NCBI GenBank assembly: GCA_900757715.1
Contig: CAAEOZ010000119.1
Span: 1 to 21,103, forward strand
Source: an uncultured Veillonella sp.
Lineage (GTDB): Bacteria > Bacillota > Negativicutes > Veillonellales > Veillonellaceae
Reading direction: 5' to 3'
Length of the DNA: 21,103 nt
Shown here one piece after another: positions 8,422 to 15,330 of the stretch (position 1 is the first letter of the stretch; each line of letters opens with the position of its first letter). The position numbers were made by a program, and so were the translations under genes. The notes below the pieces were generated by a model, which was not told where the DNA came from, did no database searches, and saw nothing but the letters and a program-made list of their open reading frames with translations.

Positions 8422-9537
8422 TTACAATTTTACAGATTCACCTAACACAAAGGTGCCATCCGTCGTAATAACCTTATCACCTTCGTTTAAGCCAGAAATA
8501 ATGGCTACGTCATCGCCTTCAGTGATGCCTACCTCAACAACACGTACATCAACTGTATTATTCTCAGTCAATACATATACATATTTCCCATCTTGATTTT
8601 CCCGAACCGCCTTAGTTGGAACGGTCAGCATCTTGGCTTTCACATTAGATTCAATAATGAGTGTATAGAATTCACCAGCCTTGATTAGGCCTTTCTCATT
8701 GTTGAAAGTTGCTTTCACAAGAACACTTGGCACATTTTCAGGCTGAGTAATATCTACGTAAGTCAATTCACCTGGTAATTCTTGGTCCCCTACCTTGAGA
8801 AGTACCTTCATCCCCTTCTTGGCCTCAGATGTACCTAATTTCATAGCCGCATCACGAGGAATGCTGAGGGATGCAACCATCGGCGTAGATTGCTGAATCA
8901 TCATAAATGGACGGTCTGCAATCGCCATTTGACGGTCTTCGTTATAGATAGATGTTACAGTACCTGCTATAGGAGCCACGATTGTAGATGCCGCCATCTG
9001 AGCCGATACTTGTGCGATTTGTGCCTCAATGGCCGCCGTATTGATGCCTCCGCCACCACCGGTTGTAACTGTTGTAGTTTGTGGTTGAGATCGTTCCAAA
9101 ATACGATCATATTCTTTTTGTGTAATTATGCCCGCTTCGCGCATACGTTGAGCCTGTTCCAGTTGAGCACTATCTATAGATGCTGCGGTCGTAGTCGTCA
9201 CAGCTGAGGCATATGATTGTGATTGGGCTTGCGCTAATTGTCCTTGCAAGGATGCTAGCTGTTGTTGTAAAGCCGATGTATCTACAGTTGCCACAGTTTG
9301 ACCTTGCTGTACTTGATCGCCTACTTTCACGGCATACACGACCTGCCCCGTCAAGGTCGGCGTTATCGTCGCCTTATTAAGGGCCGTTACATTGGCATCA
9401 TTATGAATCTGCAACGGCATATCCTTGTACGTTACCTCTGAGACGGATACGGTTTTCGTACCACATCCCGCAATAGCGAGTGTCATAATCATGACACCAA
9501 GGATAGCAATCACAGAGTAGAAACGATTTATTTGCAT
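8422..9537 (-). CDS. RND-type efflux periplasmic adaptor (membrane fusion lipoprotein)
   Basis: It links an inner-membrane transporter to an outer-membrane channel. The 371-aa protein begins with a lipoprotein signal peptide with lipobox IAGC, Cys25 being lipidated. It then has a biotinyl/lipoyl-like half (TGQVVYAVKVGDQVQQGQTV), a helical hairpin (about 88-185), the second lipoyl half (IVAPIAGTVTSIYNEDRQM), a beta-barrel and a membrane-proximal domain. The hairpin is interrupted by Thr-rich and TTTVTTGGGGG stretches (about 114-117 and 154-164), which is unusual. The ATG at 9537 is preferred because AGGAAG lies about 7 nt before it and the signal peptide then has normal length; an ATA/ATG-rich extension to 9570 lacks a ribosome site. 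No transporter or TolC gene is adjacent. Confidence 0.92.
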   Translation of the reverse strand: MQINRFYSVIAILGVMIMTLAIAGCGTKTVSVSEVTYKDMPLQIHNDANVTALNKATITPTLTGQVVYAVKVGDQVQQGQTVATVDTSALQQQLASLQGQLAQAQSQSYASAVTTTTAASIDSAQLEQAQRMREAGIITQKEYDRILERSQPQTTTVTTGGGGGINTAAIEAQIAQVSAQMAASTIVAPIAGTVTSIYNEDRQMAIADRPFMMIQQSTPMVASLSIPRDAAMKLGTSEAKKGMKVLLKVGDQELPGELTYVDITQPENVPSVLVKATFNNEKGLIKAGEFYTLIIESNVKAKMLTVPTKAVRENQDGKYVYVLTENNTVDVRVVEVGITEGDDVAIISGLNEGDKVITTDGTFVLGESVKL

Positions 9538-9555
9538 TCTGTCACTTCCTATCAT

Positions 9556-9586
9556 ATTGATTTTTATCAATACCTTAGTATATCAT
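9556..9586. promoter_or_regulatory. Divergent promoter region with palindrome ATTGAT-N4-ATCAAT
   Basis: On the minus strand a -10 TATACT (9582-9577) would start transcription near 9570, for the efflux adaptor gene. A perfect inverted repeat, ATTGAT (9556-9561) and ATCAAT (9566-9571), sits exactly at that start. On the plus strand TTGATT (9557-9562) and TATCAT (9581-9586), 18 nt apart, could serve the aldo/keto reductase. A repressor bound at the palindrome could control both genes. The boxes are only moderate matches. Confidence 0.4.
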
Positions 9587-9648
9587 AAAATCAGTTAGAA
9601 TTGTATGAAAGCTAATTTCTCTAATTTATGGATATAACGGAGGTTCTC

Positions 9649-10500
9649 ATGGAAGAACGGATGGACTTTAGGATTTTAAATAATGGTAGCTTCATTCCCT
9701 CCATCGGTTATGGTACCTATAAAACAGGTACCGAAGGAGAGACTGAACAAGCTGTTGCCAATGCACTTGGCGTAGGCTATCGTTTACTCGATACGGCCGC
9801 CTATTATGGCAATGAAGAAGCCGTGGCTAAAGGAATCAGAGCATCTGGTATCAAACGAACAGATATAATCATCACTACTAAAATTTGGCACACTGATGCG
9901 GGCTATGATAATACGATGCGTGCTGTTGAAAGTTCCTTAAAGAAATTAGATACCAACTATATTGATATCATGCTGGTACATCAACCACTGGGTGATTACT
10001 ACGGCTCTTGGCGCGCCATGGAAGAATTATACGATCAAAATGTACTTCGTGGGTTAGGCCTATCTAACTTCTACGAGGATCGCCTCATTGACTTGCTGTA
10101 CCACTGCAACGTAAAACCGGTGGTCAACCAAATCGAGTGTCACCCATTCAACCAACGCCAATCCTTATTACAATTAATGCGTAAACATCAAGTAGTAGGC
10201 ATGGCATGGTCTCCATTTACTCGTGATCGCCAACCAGTTTTCGACCATCCAATTATTAAAAGCTTGGCGGAAAAATACGGTGTATCAAAACACCAAATCA
10301 TCTTGCGTTGGCACATCCAACGAGGCATCATTCCATTGCCAAAGGCAAATAATGTAAGCCATATGGAAGCTAACTTTGATGTATTCGATTTCAAACTCAC
10401 TAACATCGACATGGATGTTATGGAATTATTAGATCAACAAGACTTCTTAGAGGACCACCACACTGCACTAGGTCTTGAAAGATTATTACAACTTAAATAG
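9649..10500 (+). CDS. Aldo/keto reductase
   Basis: It is an NAD(P)H-dependent reductase of aldehydes or ketones with a TIM-barrel fold (283 aa). The catalytic tetrad is visible: D48 and Y53 in DTAAYYGNE, K78 in TTKIW and H111 in LVHQP. The cofactor-binding end has IPLPKANNVSHMEANFDVFDF. It resembles the 2,5-diketo-gluconate / YtbE-like branch, but the substrate is not predictable. The ATG at 9649 is chosen because GGAGG lies 5 nt before it; the ORF opens at an ATG 21 bases upstream that has no ribosome site. It is the only gene of its transcription unit, divergent from the efflux adaptor and ended by a bidirectional hairpin. Confidence 0.93.
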   Translation: MEERMDFRILNNGSFIPSIGYGTYKTGTEGETEQAVANALGVGYRLLDTAAYYGNEEAVAKGIRASGIKRTDIIITTKIWHTDAGYDNTMRAVESSLKKLDTNYIDIMLVHQPLGDYYGSWRAMEELYDQNVLRGLGLSNFYEDRLIDLLYHCNVKPVVNQIECHPFNQRQSLLQLMRKHQVVGMAWSPFTRDRQPVFDHPIIKSLAEKYGVSKHQIILRWHIQRGIIPLPKANNVSHMEANFDVFDFKLTNIDMDVMELLDQQDFLEDHHTALGLERLLQLK

Positions 10501-10504
10501 AACA

Positions 10505-10562
10505 TAAAAACAAAACCACTTATATCCTCCTTTAGGAATAGATATAAGTGGTTTATTTTAGT
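10505..10562. terminator. Bidirectional terminator between the aldo/keto reductase and azlD
   Basis: AAACCACTTATATC (10513-10526) pairs perfectly with GATATAAGTGGTTT (10541-10554). The loop itself can fold (TCCT/AGGA). U-rich runs follow on both strands, so it can end both converging transcripts. Confidence 0.85.
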
Positions 10563-10602
10563 GCTCTTTATTTTATTGTAGTTTATGTTAGTATACTTTA
10601 TT

Positions 10603-10941
10603 TTATTTAGGTATATTAAATATGGCTTGAACAAGTATCATGTATACTACAGTACCGGCTCCAATAGACATAAACATATTTCGTTTCCATACATGCATGG
10701 CAACGGTCACTAATAAAGCGATAAGTTCCGGTACTCCATATGGATAAGAAAGCACAATTGTATCTTTAAAGGTATACACAACAAGCATCCCCATAACAGC
10801 TGCAGGTAATGCCTTGCCTAAATACTGTACAAAATCTGGGGCCTTCTTACCAGGTGGGAATATAAGAAAAGCAGAGAAACGTGTAAGTAATGTGCCCGCT
10901 ACAACAATGGCAACGGTAATGACTATTTCAAAACTAGTCAA
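10603..10941 (-). CDS. azlD: AzlD-family branched-chain amino acid transporter, small subunit
   Basis: This 112-aa protein is very hydrophobic with about four membrane segments and the family pattern TLLTRFSAFLIFPP near the N-terminus. AzlD works with AzlC to export branched-chain amino acids or their analogues. The start is taken as TTG at 10941, because GGAGG (10954-10950) lies 8 nt before it; a GTG at 10950 touches the ribosome site and is unlikely. This start overlaps the end of azlC by 8 bases (TTGACTAG), so translation is probably coupled. Confidence 0.9.
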   Translation of the reverse strand: MTSFEIVITVAIVVAGTLLTRFSAFLIFPPGKKAPDFVQYLGKALPAAVMGMLVVYTFKDTIVLSYPYGVPELIALLVTVAMHVWKRNMFMSIGAGTVVYMILVQAIFNIPK

Positions 10942-11647
10942 GATGTACACCTCCCCACTTATACGCTATATAACATACTACGAGCATACACCCCATAGAA
11001 GCAAGCATAAATAAGGATTTTCCCGTTAATAGAAGCATTGCTAGTGCTACAACGGATCCAACAGCACCTAAGCCTCGAATATTATTACTTTTAGCATTAA
11101 ATAACATTTCAAGGAATATAACAATAAATAAGCCAGGTAATACAAAACCAATACCTCGCAAATCTACAGATGCTAATAAATCGCCGAACAATCCCCCTAC
11201 AATAGTACTCACAACCCAGAAGATATAATTAAGCCACGATACATGGAAGTAGAACCATTTTTCATCTACATCATCGGGTAACTTCGTAGATACATTAATT
11301 GCAAAGCTTTCATCACACATCCACGCAACTGTAGGAAACCATTTCCATCCCATATGCACATATCGCTGTAGTGCAGATAGACCATAGAAGAAATGGCGCC
11401 CATTGACAAACAAGGTCAACATAAAAGTATTCACTGGATCAAAGCCTGCCATTAACAGCCCAATAGTTACGAACTCCATGGAGCCTGCAAATATGGTACT
11501 AGCTAAAACAGGAGCGGTCCACCAAGGAAACCCTTGACTGGTAGCATACAAACCAAAGCCTACTCCAAGAAAGAGGAAACTAAGCCCCATGGGAATCATA
11601 ATAGGAAGTGCAAAAGAAAATGCACTTCTATTTTTTATTTTATTTAT
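10934..11647 (-). CDS. azlC: AzlC-family branched-chain amino acid exporter, large subunit, probable AUA start
   Basis: It has several membrane segments and the family signature FLGVGFGLYA near the N-terminus, followed by ASTIFAGSMEFVTIGLL. With AzlD it forms a branched-chain amino acid export system. The first ordinary start codon in frame is ATG at 11599, giving 221 aa, but nothing before it resembles a ribosome site. The frame is open upstream to a stop at 11671 and encodes NKIKNRSAFSFALPI, which fits the usual AzlC beginning. A strong AAGGAGG (11662-11656) is 8 nt before an ATA codon at 11647; starting there gives 237 aa, a typical family length. The ribosome site can also pair locally (GGAG/CTCC). 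No promoter is clear, so it may be read through from the alcohol dehydrogenase gene. Confidence 0.85.
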   Translation of the reverse strand: MNKIKNRSAFSFALPIMIPMGLSFLFLGVGFGLYATSQGFPWWTAPVLASTIFAGSMEFVTIGLLMAGFDPVNTFMLTLFVNGRHFFYGLSALQRYVHMGWKWFPTVAWMCDESFAINVSTKLPDDVDEKWFYFHVSWLNYIFWVVSTIVGGLFGDLLASVDLRGIGFVLPGLFIVIFLEMLFNAKSNNIRGLGAVGSVVALAMLLLTGKSLFMLASMGCMLVVCYIAYKWGGVHLD

Positions 11648-11699
11648 AGGGAGCGCCTCCTTTCCATATCATACAAGTTTACACTGTTAATCCCCTTAA

Positions 11700-12866
11700 T
11701 TATAAGGCACGCATTAAAATCTCGCGAGCTACTTCTGGTGTTACATCGCCTTTTTCACCAATTTGTGTCATACCATGATCTTCTAATTGTTTCACAATTT
11801 TATCAACTGCTTCAACGCCAAGGCCATAGTCTTTCAAATGCGTAGATACACCAAGGGACTCGAAGAATTCACGAGTTTTAGCAATAGCCTTATCTGCTTT
11901 TTCTTCTGTTGTACCTTCTGTGATATGCCATACGCGTGTCGCATATTGTGCCAATTTTTCGAGTTTGTCTGCTTTTTTCACTTCCAATAATGCAGGCAAT
12001 ACGATGGCTAATGTTATACCGTGATCAAGATGGTACGCAGCGGTCAATTCATGTCCGATAAGATGTGTAGCCCAGTCTTGTGGCACGCCTGCACCAATCA
12101 AGCCGTTTAATGCCAAGGTAGAAGCCCACACGTGGTTAGCACGAATATCGTAATTTTCTGGATTTTCTACTGTTTCTTTGCCGATTTCAATCATAGTTTT
12201 CAAAATACCTTCGCTAAAACGATCTTGAATACGGCCTTCTACAGGATATGTTAAATATTGCTCTGTGGTATGCACAAAGGTATCAATAACGCCGTTCTTA
12301 ACTTGTTTTTCTGGCAATGTGAAAGTCAATGTTGGATCCAGCATGGAGAACTTAGGGAATACTAAGCTACTGAATACAGGGAATTTACCATCACCATAAG
12401 TAATAACTGCACCATTGTTCATTTCAGAACCCGTTGCAGGTAGTGTCATAACTGTGCCAAACGGTAATGGATTTGGCACCATTTCAACGGGCACCTCTGG
12501 TACGCCAGCCTTCATAACATCAATAACAGGCCCATCATATGTAGCGCCCATAACGATGAGTTTTGTAGCATCTACTACAGAACCGCCGCCTACAGCGAGA
12601 ACGAAATCTACGCCATGTTCTTTAATGAAAGCTACCGCACGTTCACAAGTTTCAAGAGATGGGTTTGGCTCAATACCACCAAACTGCTCAACCTTGCGGT
12701 TACCAAGAGCTTTCACAATGCGATCAATAAGACCACTGTGCACAGCGGAGCCACCACCATAAGTAATGAGCACCTTTGCATCCTTTGGTACCAATGTATC
12801 TAATTCATCTAAACGGTCTTTACCAAATACGATATGTGTAGGGTTATAAAAATCAAAATTATACAT
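11700..12866 (-). CDS. Iron-containing alcohol dehydrogenase (YqhD/butanol dehydrogenase type)
   Basis: It reduces aldehydes to alcohols with NAD(P)H, likely as an electron sink or for aldehyde removal. The 388-aa protein has the N-terminal nucleotide-binding domain with YGGGSAVHSG (GGGS motif), VLAVGGGSVVDATKL, and PATGSEMNNGAVI. The metal ligands follow: D and H in IDTFVHTTEQ and two His in GHELTAAYHLDHG. This pattern, with family start MYNFDFYNPTHIVFGKD, matches the YqhD/BdhA group. The ATG at 12866 is chosen because GGAGG lies 4 nt before it; the longer frame (to 12938) is only read-through of the AT-rich leader. azlC and azlD follow 52 nt downstream. Confidence 0.95.
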   Translation of the reverse strand: MYNFDFYNPTHIVFGKDRLDELDTLVPKDAKVLITYGGGSAVHSGLIDRIVKALGNRKVEQFGGIEPNPSLETCERAVAFIKEHGVDFVLAVGGGSVVDATKLIVMGATYDGPVIDVMKAGVPEVPVEMVPNPLPFGTVMTLPATGSEMNNGAVITYGDGKFPVFSSLVFPKFSMLDPTLTFTLPEKQVKNGVIDTFVHTTEQYLTYPVEGRIQDRFSEGILKTMIEIGKETVENPENYDIRANHVWASTLALNGLIGAGVPQDWATHLIGHELTAAYHLDHGITLAIVLPALLEVKKADKLEKLAQYATRVWHITEGTTEEKADKAIAKTREFFESLGVSTHLKDYGLGVEAVDKIVKQLEDHGMTQIGEKGDVTPEVAREILMRAL

Positions 12867-12880
12867 ACATCCTCCATTAA

Positions 12881-12914
12881 TCCAACATATAGATATATCC
12901 GACATATAGATATA
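12881..12914. repeat. 17-bp tandem direct repeat in the leader of the alcohol dehydrogenase gene
   Basis: Two head-to-tail copies, TCCAACATATAGATATA (12881-12897) and TCCGACATATAGATATA (12898-12914), differ at one base. They lie between the ribosome site of the alcohol dehydrogenase and its likely -10 box. Confidence 0.85.
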
Positions 12915-12929
12915 TGAATCCATATTAGA

Positions 12930-12935
12930 ATTATA
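12930..12935 (-). promoter_or_regulatory. Likely -10 box of the alcohol dehydrogenase promoter
   Basis: TATAAT on the minus strand lies about 64 nt before the start codon. The -35 region (AATTTA at 17-nt spacing) is poor, so an activator may be needed. Confidence 0.45.
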
Positions 12936-12977
12936 CAAAAATATTTAAAATATAAATTTACTACCTAGCGATCACAC

Positions 12978-13015
12978 ATTCAATATAACACATTAATCAA
13001 TATATTATATTGAAT
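12978..13015. promoter_or_regulatory. Perfect 11-bp inverted repeat between the alcohol dehydrogenase gene and metQ
   Basis: ATTCAATATAA (12978-12988) and TTATATTGAAT (13005-13015) are exact inverted copies with a 16-nt centre. They lie between two divergent genes. A dimeric regulator could bind here. It has no U tract on either side and is unlikely to be a terminator. Confidence 0.5.
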
Positions 13016-13144
13016 TGTATTATAAATGAGCTAGAATTTCACCATAGTTTTAATCTATAGCTAACTGATATGCTTTTATCATATACAAATCCCCTTCATC
13101 CATGATAGGATATAACCATTATAAGACTTGAAAGGGATGATTAT

Positions 13145-13963
13145 ATGAAATTAAAAACATTGTTAGCACCATTACTTATCGGTGCTCTTGCATTTGCTAT
13201 CGCTGGTTGTGGTAGTACATCAAATCAATCAACACAAACACAAAAAGAAATCAAAATAGGTGCTACATCTGGTCCTCATGCACAAGTAGCTGAAGCTGTA
13301 GCAAAAGAAGCTAAAAAACAAGGAATCGATCTTAAAGTAGTTGAATTCTCAGACTATGTAACACCTGATAAAGCCCTTGCAGATGGCGATATTCAACTGA
13401 ATGCTTATCAACATGTACCATTTATGGAAAACTTTAACAAACAAAATGGTTCCAACTTAGTAGCAATCGGTAAAACAATTTTGGTGCGTATGGGCTTATA
13501 TAGTAATAGCGTACACAGCGTACAAGATGTACCTGAAGGCGCTACTGTTTCTATCCCAAATGACCCTACTAATGGTGGTCGTGCATTAGCATTATTAGCT
13601 AAAGCTGGATTAATTACGTTAAAAGATGGTGTCGGCTTCAAAGCAACAGTTGCAGATATCACATCTAACCCGAAGAATATAAAGATTCAAGAACTAGAAG
13701 CAGCTCAATTACCTCGTAGTCTAGATGATGTAACAATTGCAGTTATTCCAATGAACTATGTGCAAAGTGCTGGTCTTAGTGTAGAAAAACAAGGTTTCTT
13801 CTTCGAATCTAAAGATGAACCACTAACAGTTATCGTACTTGCAGTTCGTAGTGAAGACAAAGACAACGAAACATACAAAAAAATTGCAGATATTTACAAA
13901 TCTGATGCTATTAAACAATACATCGACGAAACATTCAAAGGCACTATTACAACTGCCAACTAA
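13145..13963 (+). CDS. metQ: MetQ/NlpA-family substrate-binding lipoprotein
   Basis: It is the extracytoplasmic binding protein of a methionine-type ABC importer. The 272-aa precursor has a signal peptide with lipobox IAGC; Cys22 is the predicted lipidated residue. The mature part shows the NLPA signatures KIGATSGPHAQV, FSDYVTPDKALADGDIQLNAYQH and VSIPNDPTNGGRALALLAKAGLI. AAAGGGA lies about 8 nt before the ATG. No metN (ATPase) or metI (permease) is beside it, so the rest of the transporter must be elsewhere. Family members can also bind other small amino acids, so methionine is likely but not certain. Confidence 0.93.
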   Translation: MKLKTLLAPLLIGALAFAIAGCGSTSNQSTQTQKEIKIGATSGPHAQVAEAVAKEAKKQGIDLKVVEFSDYVTPDKALADGDIQLNAYQHVPFMENFNKQNGSNLVAIGKTILVRMGLYSNSVHSVQDVPEGATVSIPNDPTNGGRALALLAKAGLITLKDGVGFKATVADITSNPKNIKIQELEAAQLPRSLDDVTIAVIPMNYVQSAGLSVEKQGFFFESKDEPLTVIVLAVRSEDKDNETYKKIADIYKSDAIKQYIDETFKGTITTAN

Positions 13964-13990
13964 TAAAGTTTATATCGTCACTATATAACT

Positions 13991-14037
13991 AAAAAGAGAT
14001 ACCCCAATGATTACAATCATTGGGGCATCTCTTTTTT
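13991..14037. terminator. Bidirectional terminator shared by metQ and the nitroreductase gene
   Basis: A long stem pairs AAAGAGAT-A-CCCCAATGAT with ATCATTGGGG-C-ATCTCTTT, with one internal mismatch, a short loop and T runs on both sides. Its right end overlaps the stop codon of the nitroreductase gene. Confidence 0.9.
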
Positions 14038-14851
14038 ACTCTTCTGTATCAAATGTAACATCTAATGGTTGACGCTCTACAATATTGCGATATCGTACTT
14101 TAGGATATCCCATAAGAATGCCACCAGCTACAATTTTATCATCAGGTACACCTAATTCATCTAATAATGGTTGGTATTCAGCTTCTCCAGCATGTTCAAA
14201 GAAACCAGCCCAACAAGTACCAAGGCCTAAAGTCGGCGCATATAGCTCAGCATAAGACAAACAAGAGTGACCACTATCATGGGTACGATGAATATCTTTT
14301 TTAGAGCCAATTGCCACTACGAGAGCCGGCGCATCGCGCAAGATATACTCCTTGCCTTTATCTACCTCTGCTTGAGCAGCACGAGCATAGAGACGCATAA
14401 TCGGTACTGTTTTTGCAGCCAGATGCATCCACTCTAGAACAAGATCAGCAATACGGCGCAACGTTTGTTTATCTCGGATTACTATATACGAAATACCTTG
14501 TGTGTTAGTCGCTGTTGGCGCCATTCTTGCAACGTTTAGCACTTTGCGAATGAGCTCTACAGGGACTGGTCTATTTTGATAGTTACGAATAGAGCGACGA
14601 CTACGCATGAATAGCTCAGCTTGCTCAGGCGTTAACTTAGGTTTCTTTGTAATATCGATTTGCTCCTTACGCGGTGTCATATCGCTATCAAGAGCAAGCG
14701 TTGGGCATACGGAAATACAATGCCCACAGGAGATACAACCTCCCCTGCCAGTTACAGGTCCAGCATCGGACATCACCAGCAATCCGGTCGGACAGTCAGC
14801 AACGCAAAGGCCGCATCGTGTACAGACTTCTGTATTGACGGTAAATAACAT
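14036..14851 (-). CDS. Ferredoxin-nitroreductase fusion protein
   Basis: An N-terminal 2[4Fe-4S] ferredoxin domain has ligands C10, C13, C16, C20 (CTRCGLCVADCP) and C39, C42, C45, C49 (CISCGHCISVCP). A nitroreductase-type FMN domain follows (about 85-265), beginning with RSRRSIRNYQNRPVP, which contacts FMN phosphate. The fusion suggests that electrons from ferredoxin or a similar donor pass through the clusters to FMN. The substrate is unknown (nitro compounds, quinones or others). The ATG at 14851 is chosen because GGAGG lies 8 nt before it; the in-frame TTG five codons upstream overlaps that site. Confidence 0.93.
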   Translation of the reverse strand: MLFTVNTEVCTRCGLCVADCPTGLLVMSDAGPVTGRGGCISCGHCISVCPTLALDSDMTPRKEQIDITKKPKLTPEQAELFMRSRRSIRNYQNRPVPVELIRKVLNVARMAPTATNTQGISYIVIRDKQTLRRIADLVLEWMHLAAKTVPIMRLYARAAQAEVDKGKEYILRDAPALVVAIGSKKDIHRTHDSGHSCLSYAELYAPTLGLGTCWAGFFEHAGEAEYQPLLDELGVPDDKIVAGGILMGYPKVRYRNIVERQPLDVTFDTEE

Positions 14852-14883
14852 CTGAATATCCTCCAAATACTACTATAAAGCCT

Positions 14884-14892
14884 ATTATAACA
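14884..14892 (-). promoter_or_regulatory. Extended -10 promoter of the nitroreductase gene
   Basis: On the minus strand TGTTATAAT (14892-14884) is a full extended -10 match, which needs little or no -35 box. It gives a leader of about 26 nt before the ATG. The nitroreductase is thus transcribed independently of the repeats upstream. Confidence 0.7.
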
Positions 14893-14930
14893 TACAAAAT
14901 CAAGTCATATCTAGTTTTAAACAATTATTC

Positions 14931-15156
14931 TAATTGTAATGGAGCTAATCCCTGTTCCTATATTTGCCTTTTGGATGGGGCCCCGTTTCGTTAGTACAAC
15001 TCGGTAAAAAAAGTAAGAATACGCTTGCTTGCTCCGTTCTTCGCAAAGTCGCTGCACAAGCGTATTCTTACTTTTTATCACTTTACTTATAAAGATGTCC
15101 CATCCCAAAGGCAGATATAATCTATCTATAAAACTAACCTAGCTCCATTACAATTA
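14931..15156. repeat. Nested hairpin repeat element 1 (core in + orientation)
   Basis: This 226-bp imperfect palindrome has three pairing zones. The outer arms are perfect 17-mers (TAATTGTAATGGAGCTA at 14931-14947 and its inverse at 15140-15156). The middle zone pairs 14959-14981 with 15097-15119 and contains GGATGGG. The inner stem is a perfect 20 bp (15008-15027 with 15057-15076), bordered by A and T runs. The loop holds a 28-nt core (15029-15056, with GCTCCGTTCTTCGCAAAGTC) that occurs again, inverted, in element 2. The inner hairpin with its U tract can act as a terminator on both strands. I see no coding capacity and no clear target-site duplication. Confidence 0.85.
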
Positions 15157-15326
15157 ATCACTAAAATAAAACTCAGAAAACACCATGGTTTCACGTATTA
15201 TAATAAACTTTATAGTAGTGGTGCCACTCCCACCGATAGGGAAAGGACTAACCTGCGGCTAGTCCACGGGTTAGTTCTAATGCTAATTTAGTTAAAATTA
15301 CTTGACCATCTCTCCCCTCCCTCTAT
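15157..15326. other. Intergenic spacer with a structured segment between the two hairpin elements
   Basis: There is no credible gene here. The segment 15217-15277 can fold: AGTGG-TG-CCACT (15217-15228) and a 9-bp stem, GGACTAACC (15245-15253) with GGTTAGTTC (15269-15277, one G-U). The second has an alternative fold in which GGACTA pairs with TAGTCC (15260-15265). A TATAAT box on the minus strand (15330-15325) could start a short RNA that would end at the inner hairpin of element 1. I do not recognise a known riboswitch or RNA family. Confidence 0.35.
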
Positions 15327-15330
15327 TATA

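Noticed and set aside
12867..12938. 24-residue N-terminal extension of the alcohol dehydrogenase
   Set aside because: It lies over the likely promoter and the tandem repeat, has no ribosome site, and the family normally begins at the MYNFDFYNP motif preceded here by GGAGG.
15207..15280. Possible cobalamin or other known riboswitch
   Set aside because: Pieces such as GCCACT occur, but the order of conserved boxes does not fit the classes I know, and no gene follows directly on either strand.
15245..15280. tRNA-like T-arm (GGGTTAGTTC)
   Set aside because: No GTTCRA motif, no acceptor stem and no anticodon arm at the right spacing.
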